From NCBI GenBank assembly GCA_021157805.1, contig JAGGVW010000070.1:1-6702 (forward strand): a DNA stretch of 6,702 bases. Reading direction: 5' to 3'. Within the stretch, counting starts at the first letter, position 1, and every line of letters begins with the position of its first letter. The stretch is from a bacterium. GTDB taxonomy: Bacteria; Ratteibacteria; UBA8468; B48-G9; JAFGKM01. Below the pieces are notes generated by a model. It worked only from the letters and a program-made list of their open reading frames with translations, ran no database searches and was not told the DNA's origin. A program made the translations under genes and the position numbers. Below, piece after piece: positions 5,709 through 6,702 of the stretch.

Positions 5709-6439
5709 TAATTGATTTTCATGCTCATATAGGGAATAGTGATGTTCCAGGTGCTTCCATTTTACAGCAGGGTTGTACACCTGAACTATTATTGTATCTG
5801 GATGAGCAAGATGGAATAGATAAGTCAGTTGTATTTCCAACTACTTACTTAGATTATCAGAAAGGAAATGAAATAATTGCTGAGGCAGTGAAAAAATATC
5901 CAGACCGCTTCATTGGTTTTCTTAGAGCAGACCCGAAACACAAAAATGCTTTGGAAGTATTTAAAAGAGGGGTTGAAGAATTAAATTTAAAGGGATTTAA
6001 ACTTGTTCCCAGAGGAGAAGATTTTCAGAATTCAGTGCTTGATGAGTTATTAGAAAAATGTGCTGAATACAAAATCCCAGCGATTATGTGTTGTTGTAAG
6101 GTAGATAGAGAAGAAATTGCAAGAAAACATCCCCAGACCACAATTATTTTAGCCCATATGGGAGCATATATTGACTGGCAATCTCACCGACTTTGTGTTC
6201 AAGCAGCCAAGGAATTGTTAAATGTATATTTAGAGACCTCTACTGTTCTTACTCAAGTTACCTTGAAAGAAGCAGGAAGTCAAGTTCCTGATAAAGTTCT
6301 CTTTGGAAGTGATGCTCCTGCTCTCAATCCCAAAGCTGAGTTAGAGAAGATAAAGGCGATGGAATTTGATCCTGAGATAGAAAAAAAGATTTTGGGAGGG
6401 AATGCACAAAAACTTTTAAAATTGAGCGGACAGAGTTAA
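5705..6439 (+). CDS. Amidohydrolase-2 family TIM-barrel hydrolase/decarboxylase/lactonase
   Basis: The 244-residue cytoplasmic protein has the layout of short amidohydrolase-related (amidohydrolase_2) proteins. MIIDFHAHIG has the HxH pair His6 and His8. It is followed by GIDKSVVF at 37-44, YPDRFIGFLRADP at 65-77, GFKL at 97-100, ILAHMGAYIDW at 148-158 with His151, VLFGSDAP at 198-205 with the catalytic Asp203, and a typical C-terminus GGNAQKLLKL. Members known from this family include lactonases, nonoxidative decarboxylases and related hydrolases; the substrate is not evident here. One oddity: where many relatives carry a histidine ligand after the fifth strand (PVxxH), this protein reads IPAIMCCC, with Cys129-131. 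It may use a different metal set, or be altered in function. It is coupled to the preceding toroid-cupin gene, which supports a shared pathway. Confidence 0.88.
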   Translation: MIIDFHAHIGNSDVPGASILQQGCTPELLLYLDEQDGIDKSVVFPTTYLDYQKGNEIIAEAVKKYPDRFIGFLRADPKHKNALEVFKRGVEELNLKGFKLVPRGEDFQNSVLDELLEKCAEYKIPAIMCCCKVDREEIARKHPQTTIILAHMGAYIDWQSHRLCVQAAKELLNVYLETSTVLTQVTLKEAGSQVPDKVLFGSDAPALNPKAELEKIKAMEFDPEIEKKILGGNAQKLLKLSGQS

Positions 6440-6702
6440 GAAGCAGGGATAGACCGAGCCATTGTATTTGCCATCTGTGAAACTACCGAGGATTCTATCA
6501 GAAGAGTAAGGCAGGCGTTGAATCTTTTCCCTGAAAGGTTTATCAGCTTTGCCGATGCCATACCCTCATTTCAGGGAAATGTTTTAGAACAAATAAAGAG
6601 TGCTTTGGATAAGGGATTTCGTGGGATAAAACTGCATCGTGGTGAAACATCCCTTTCACCCTGGATAGTAGACCCACTATTTGAATTTGCTAAAGAAAAT
6701 AG
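6440..6702 (+). pseudogene. 5'-truncated second amidohydrolase, continuing past window end
   Basis: Directly after the TAA of the preceding gene, and in the same frame, 87 codons stay open to the window edge. They read AGIDRAIVFAICETTEDSIR, then FPERFISFADAIP and GFRGIKLHRGE. These align with residues 36 onward of the upstream protein (GIDKSVVF, YPDRFIGFLRADP, GFKLVPRGE). It is therefore a tandem amidohydrolase_2 paralogue that lacks about 35 N-terminal residues, including the HxH metal motif. There is no ATG in this frame and no ribosome binding site at the junction. Deletion between tandem paralogues, or an assembly join, would explain it. G+C is about 42% by hand count, slightly above the surroundings. 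The rest of the gene lies beyond the window, so later integrity is unknown. Confidence 0.65.

Noticed and set aside
6437..6439. Programmed readthrough of TAA to make a double amidohydrolase
   Set aside because: The second part lacks its N-terminal metal motif and the first ends at a typical family C-terminus. No recoding signal is visible, so truncation is the simpler reading.
1..6702. CRISPR array, tRNA or rRNA genes
   Set aside because: No regularly spaced repeats with unique spacers were found, and no cloverleaf or rRNA-like sequence was recognised by eye on either strand.

Overview
The window is AT-rich bacterial DNA with strong Shine-Dalgarno sequences and near-consensus sigma70-type promoters (TTGACA / TATAAT). 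A pseudopilin with a GFTLIELL N-terminus and an H-x9-D type C-terminus, next to a secreted TIM-barrel-like protein, recalls PVC-group and related uncultured lineages (Lentisphaerae, Omnitrophota, Planctomycetes and similar). This placement rests on the gene types only; no marker gene is present.

Layout. Positions 1-200 hold a promoter and leader region whose first 137 bases recur almost unchanged at 2897-3026. A second promoter with a run of ten G in its spacer lies just in front of the first gene. A short plus-strand unit follows: a pseudopilin (270-914) and an exported TIM-barrel, glycoside-hydrolase-like protein (941-2146). The gene-poor stretch 2147-3197 is not empty. It holds a decayed reading frame broken by frameshifts and stops (about 2190-2644), a 169-bp segment bounded by inverted repeats (2608-2776), two terminator-like hairpins, the second copy of the promoter/leader repeat, and another promoter candidate.

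The second unit, 3198 to the window end, is a tight operon: an all-helical alpha/alpha-barrel-like protein; a second helical toroid-like protein fused to a C-terminal cupin; an amidohydrolase-2 type TIM-barrel protein whose start overlaps the previous stop by 4 bases; and a second amidohydrolase that lacks its N-terminal metal-binding part and begins in frame right after the stop of the first. Close spacing and translational coupling suggest one pathway. The fold combination points to small-molecule or sugar catabolism (glycan or uronate processing, isomerisation, lactone or ring hydrolysis), but the substrate cannot be read from the sequence and this is inference.

The most notable signals are the duplicated promoter/leader module in front of two unrelated gene units, the poly-G promoter spacer that could make expression phase-variable, the toroid-cupin fusion with an internal cysteine cluster, the amidohydrolase in which an expected histidine is replaced by three cysteines, and the abrupt truncated tandem paralogue.
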